In this document: positions 62,345 to 64,000 of the stretch, piece by piece | Layout of the letters: each line of letters begins with the position of its first letter | Numbering within the stretch: position 1 is the first letter of the stretch | Source: Streptomyces sp. DH41 | GTDB taxonomy: Bacteria; Actinomycetota; Actinomycetes; Streptomycetales; Streptomycetaceae | Direction: 5' to 3' | DNA: 64,000 nt | NCBI RefSeq assembly: GCF_029813785.1 | Contig: NZ_JARVKY010000015.1 | Span: 150,509-214,508 of the forward strand | Notes under the pieces: model-generated | Told to the model about the DNA's origin: nothing | Seen by the model: the letters and a program-made list of their open reading frames with translations, nothing else | Databases searched by the model: none | Translations under genes and position numbers: made by a program

Positions 62345-63544
62345 TCAGCCGCGCAGCACCAGCGCCTGTCCCGCCACCACCAGCAGCACCTGCTCGCACT
62401 CACCCGCGAACGCCGCGTTCAGCCGCCCGAGTTCGTCCCGGTAGCGGCGGCCCGACGCGGTGGCCGGCACGATTCCCGAGCCCACCTCGTTCGACACGGC
62501 GACGACGGTGCGCCGCGTGCCGCGGACGGCCTCCGTCAGTTCCCGCACCCGGTCCCGCAGGGCCCGTTCCCCGCCGTCGGCCCACTCCGCGTCGTCCCAC
62601 GCCCCGACGGCGTCCATCGCGTCCGTCAGCCACAGCGACAGGCAGTCGACGAGCAGCGCCGGCCCGTCGTCCTTGAGCAGCGGGATCAGATCGCACGTCT
62701 CGACGGTGCGCCAGGACCCAGGCCGCCGCTCCCGGTGCGCGCAGACCCGCGCCGCCCACTCGGTGTCACCGTTGCGTGAACCACCCGTCGCGACGTACAG
62801 CACCTCGGGGAAGGCCTCCAGCCGCCGCTCGGCCTCCACCGACTTCCCCGACCGGGCCCCGCCCAGCACCAGGGTGCGCCGCGGCACGTCGGGGACGTCC
62901 TCGTAGGAGCCCACCACCAGCGTCGTCCCGTCCGGCACCGCCCGTGCCCCGGCGGCCGAGAGCCGCCGCGCCAGCTCCGGCCCCGGCGGCACGTCGTGGC
63001 CGAGGTGGACGGCGACGACGTCCGTCGTCGGGCCCACCGCGCCCACCGCCCGCAGCCTCGCCAGCGCGTCCGGCCGCCCCACGACGTCCGCGAGGACCAG
63101 GTCGTACGTCTCGGCGGGCTCCTCCAGACCGGCCGGCGCCCCGCCCGGCGGCAGGTACAGCAGCCGCTGCCCGTCCGGACCGCTCACGGCGTACCCGGTG
63201 CCCGGCGAGTCCATCGCCACCGCCCGCACCCGGTGCCCGGTCAGCAGCGCCAGCTCCCGCCCGTCCGGCACCCGCCCCGGCTGCGGCAGCCCGGCCGGCA
63301 CCTCCACGGCGGGGCCGTCGTGCGGGTGCGACAACAGCACCTGCCGTACGCCGGTCAGGGAGTGCCCGGCGCGCGCGGCGGCGAACGCGGCGCCGGGCGT
63401 CAGGTCGAGCAGCAGCGCCCCGTCCACCAGCAGCGCGGTCGCCGCGCGCGCGTTCTCGCCCTGGGCCGCGGCACAGGCCGCGCAGGGACAGTCGGGGCGG
63501 GGGAGTCCCGCGGGGGCACCGGTGCCGAGCAGAGTCACGTCCAC
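62345..63544 (-). CDS. cobU: CobU fused to a metallo-beta-lactamase-like domain
   Basis: 399-residue fusion. The C-terminal half (about 222-399) is CobU, kinase and guanylyltransferase for adenosylcobinamide: P-loop GGARSGKS at 228-235, guanylylated His in HRERRP at 270, DCLSLWLTD and SNEVGSGIVP. The N-terminal half resembles PhnP-type metallo-beta-lactamase-fold proteins (LLGTGAPAGLPRPDCPCAAC and GYAVSGPDGQRLLYLPPGG) but the metal motif HxHxDH reads LSHPHDGP (71-78), so it is probably inactive. GTG at 63544 begins the first beta strand. The same fusion occurs in other streptomycetes as I recall. Confidence 0.92.
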   Translation of the reverse strand: MDVTLLGTGAPAGLPRPDCPCAACAAAQGENARAATALLVDGALLLDLTPGAAFAAARAGHSLTGVRQVLLSHPHDGPAVEVPAGLPQPGRVPDGRELALLTGHRVRAVAMDSPGTGYAVSGPDGQRLLYLPPGGAPAGLEEPAETYDLVLADVVGRPDALARLRAVGAVGPTTDVVAVHLGHDVPPGPELARRLSAAGARAVPDGTTLVVGSYEDVPDVPRRTLVLGGARSGKSVEAERRLEAFPEVLYVATGGSRNGDTEWAARVCAHRERRPGSWRTVETCDLIPLLKDDGPALLVDCLSLWLTDAMDAVGAWDDAEWADGGERALRDRVRELTEAVRGTRRTVVAVSNEVGSGIVPATASGRRYRDELGRLNAAFAGECEQVLLVVAGQALVLRG

Positions 63545-63800
63545 GCACCGATTTTCCCCGGTCGCCCCGCGACATGCGCGCCCGAGGCCCCCTATGGAGC
63601 GCGGGCGGCACCGCACGGGGCCCGGGAGGCACTCCACGGAGCGCGGGCGGCCCCCTCCCGTCCCCGCTGGGCCCGGTCCCGGCCGGCTCTTGTCTCCCGG
63701 CCTTCTACGGCGCGCCCGGCTCAGCGCATAGGCTGCGGTCGGAGGCCGGACCAAGATCCGGCTTCCGCTCTGCATGTGCTCACATTTCTTGGAGGCGTAC
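63545..63800. other. 256-bp divergent region, cobU / small gene
   Basis: Contains two copies of ggagcgcgggcgg near 63596 and 63638 in a GC-rich stretch; no operator or riboswitch recognised. Confidence 0.5.
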
Positions 63801-64000
63801 ATGGCGGCATGGACGTGGCGGTTCGAGACGGCCGGCGGGACGGAGGTCCAGCCCGCGGTGCAGCCCGAGGAGTTCACGACGCAAGGGGACGCCGAGTCCT
63901 GGATCGGTGAGTACTGGAAGGACCTCAAGGAGGGCGGCACCGACCAGGTGCGGCTCTTCGAGGACGCCACCGAGATCTACGGCCCGATGAGCCTGCACGC
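63801..64000 (+). CDS. small hypothetical protein (3' truncated by window edge)
   Basis: Reading frame of 66 codons running off the window end. ATG at 63801 has GGAGG ten bases upstream. The product begins MAAWTWRFETAGGTEVQPAV and continues with an acidic helical stretch including SWIGEYWKDLKEGG, ending near EIYGPMSLHA. It looks like a small conserved actinobacterial protein of unknown function; the end is not visible. Confidence 0.8.
   Translation, partial: MAAWTWRFETAGGTEVQPAVQPEEFTTQGDAESWIGEYWKDLKEGGTDQVRLFEDATEIYGPMSLH

Overview
The window is a 64 kb piece of a very GC-rich actinomycete chromosome, almost certainly Streptomyces. Codon third positions are nearly all G or C, GTG/TTG starts are common, and intergenic hairpins are long and GC-rich. 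The gene order (alpha-glucosidase, secreted amylase/pullulanase, glnRII-glnII, glnA, lipA-lipB, aceE, 2-oxoacid dehydrogenase E2 and E3, pepA, cobS/T/U) matches, from memory, the part of the S. coelicolor core chromosome that carries glnII, glnA and aceE1. No phage, conjugative element, CRISPR array, rRNA or tRNA was seen.

Layout. 1-1042: 3' end of a GH13 alpha-glucosidase gene. 1167-6811: L-lactate module (lutC, lutB, lutA divergent from lldP, then a FadR-type regulator). 7147-12573: a 1808-residue secreted alpha-amylase/pullulanase. 12628-18368: small conserved genes, a TetR regulator, a sigma-like membrane fusion, a TPR protein, a lipoprotein and a DUF1996 secreted protein. 18513-20434: a sensor kinase/response regulator pair. 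20510-24361: NAD-dependent epimerase, GlnRII, a possible Cys-Cys leader peptide, glnII and an ArsC-like protein. 24535-31010: a small conserved protein, then a second two-component system, a one-TM protein and a MacB/FtsX-type ABC exporter. 31069-35820: an AlkZ-like protein, a MITE, a one-TM protein, a Nudix hydrolase, glnA and an RDD protein. 35965-42360: DUF4191 protein, a 71-residue protein, lipA, lipB, a TPR regulator and an FAD amine-oxidase-like protein. 42649-48108: SDR, GNAT, MarP-like membrane protease, PGRP amidase, DUF4240 and WYL regulator. 48180-55433: aceE, GntR regulator, E2 and E3. 55744-55933: a second MITE. 55930-64000: pepA, a GH114 lipoprotein, cobS, a membrane protein, cobT, a methyltransferase, a cobU fusion and a truncated small gene.

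The genes form several metabolic themes. Starch and maltodextrins are degraded outside and inside the cell. Lactate is imported and oxidised to pyruvate, and pyruvate is fed to the aceE/E2/E3 complex, whose lipoyl cofactor is made by lipA/lipB. Nitrogen is assimilated by two glutamine synthetases, each preceded by a clear four-half-site GlnR box. The end of the window carries the lower-ligand assembly steps of cobalamin synthesis.

The most notable unexplained signals are these: two related MITEs (222 and 190 bp) inserted so that their CTAG target supplies the stop codon of the adjacent gene; one shared TGGTCNGACCA palindrome at three places in the lactate module; a 17-bp palindrome sitting in the inferred aceE promoter; a 40-codon ORF with tandem Cys codons in front of glnRII; a degenerate sigma-factor-like domain fused to a membrane anchor; and a CobU fused to a metallo-beta-lactamase-like domain that lacks its metal motif.
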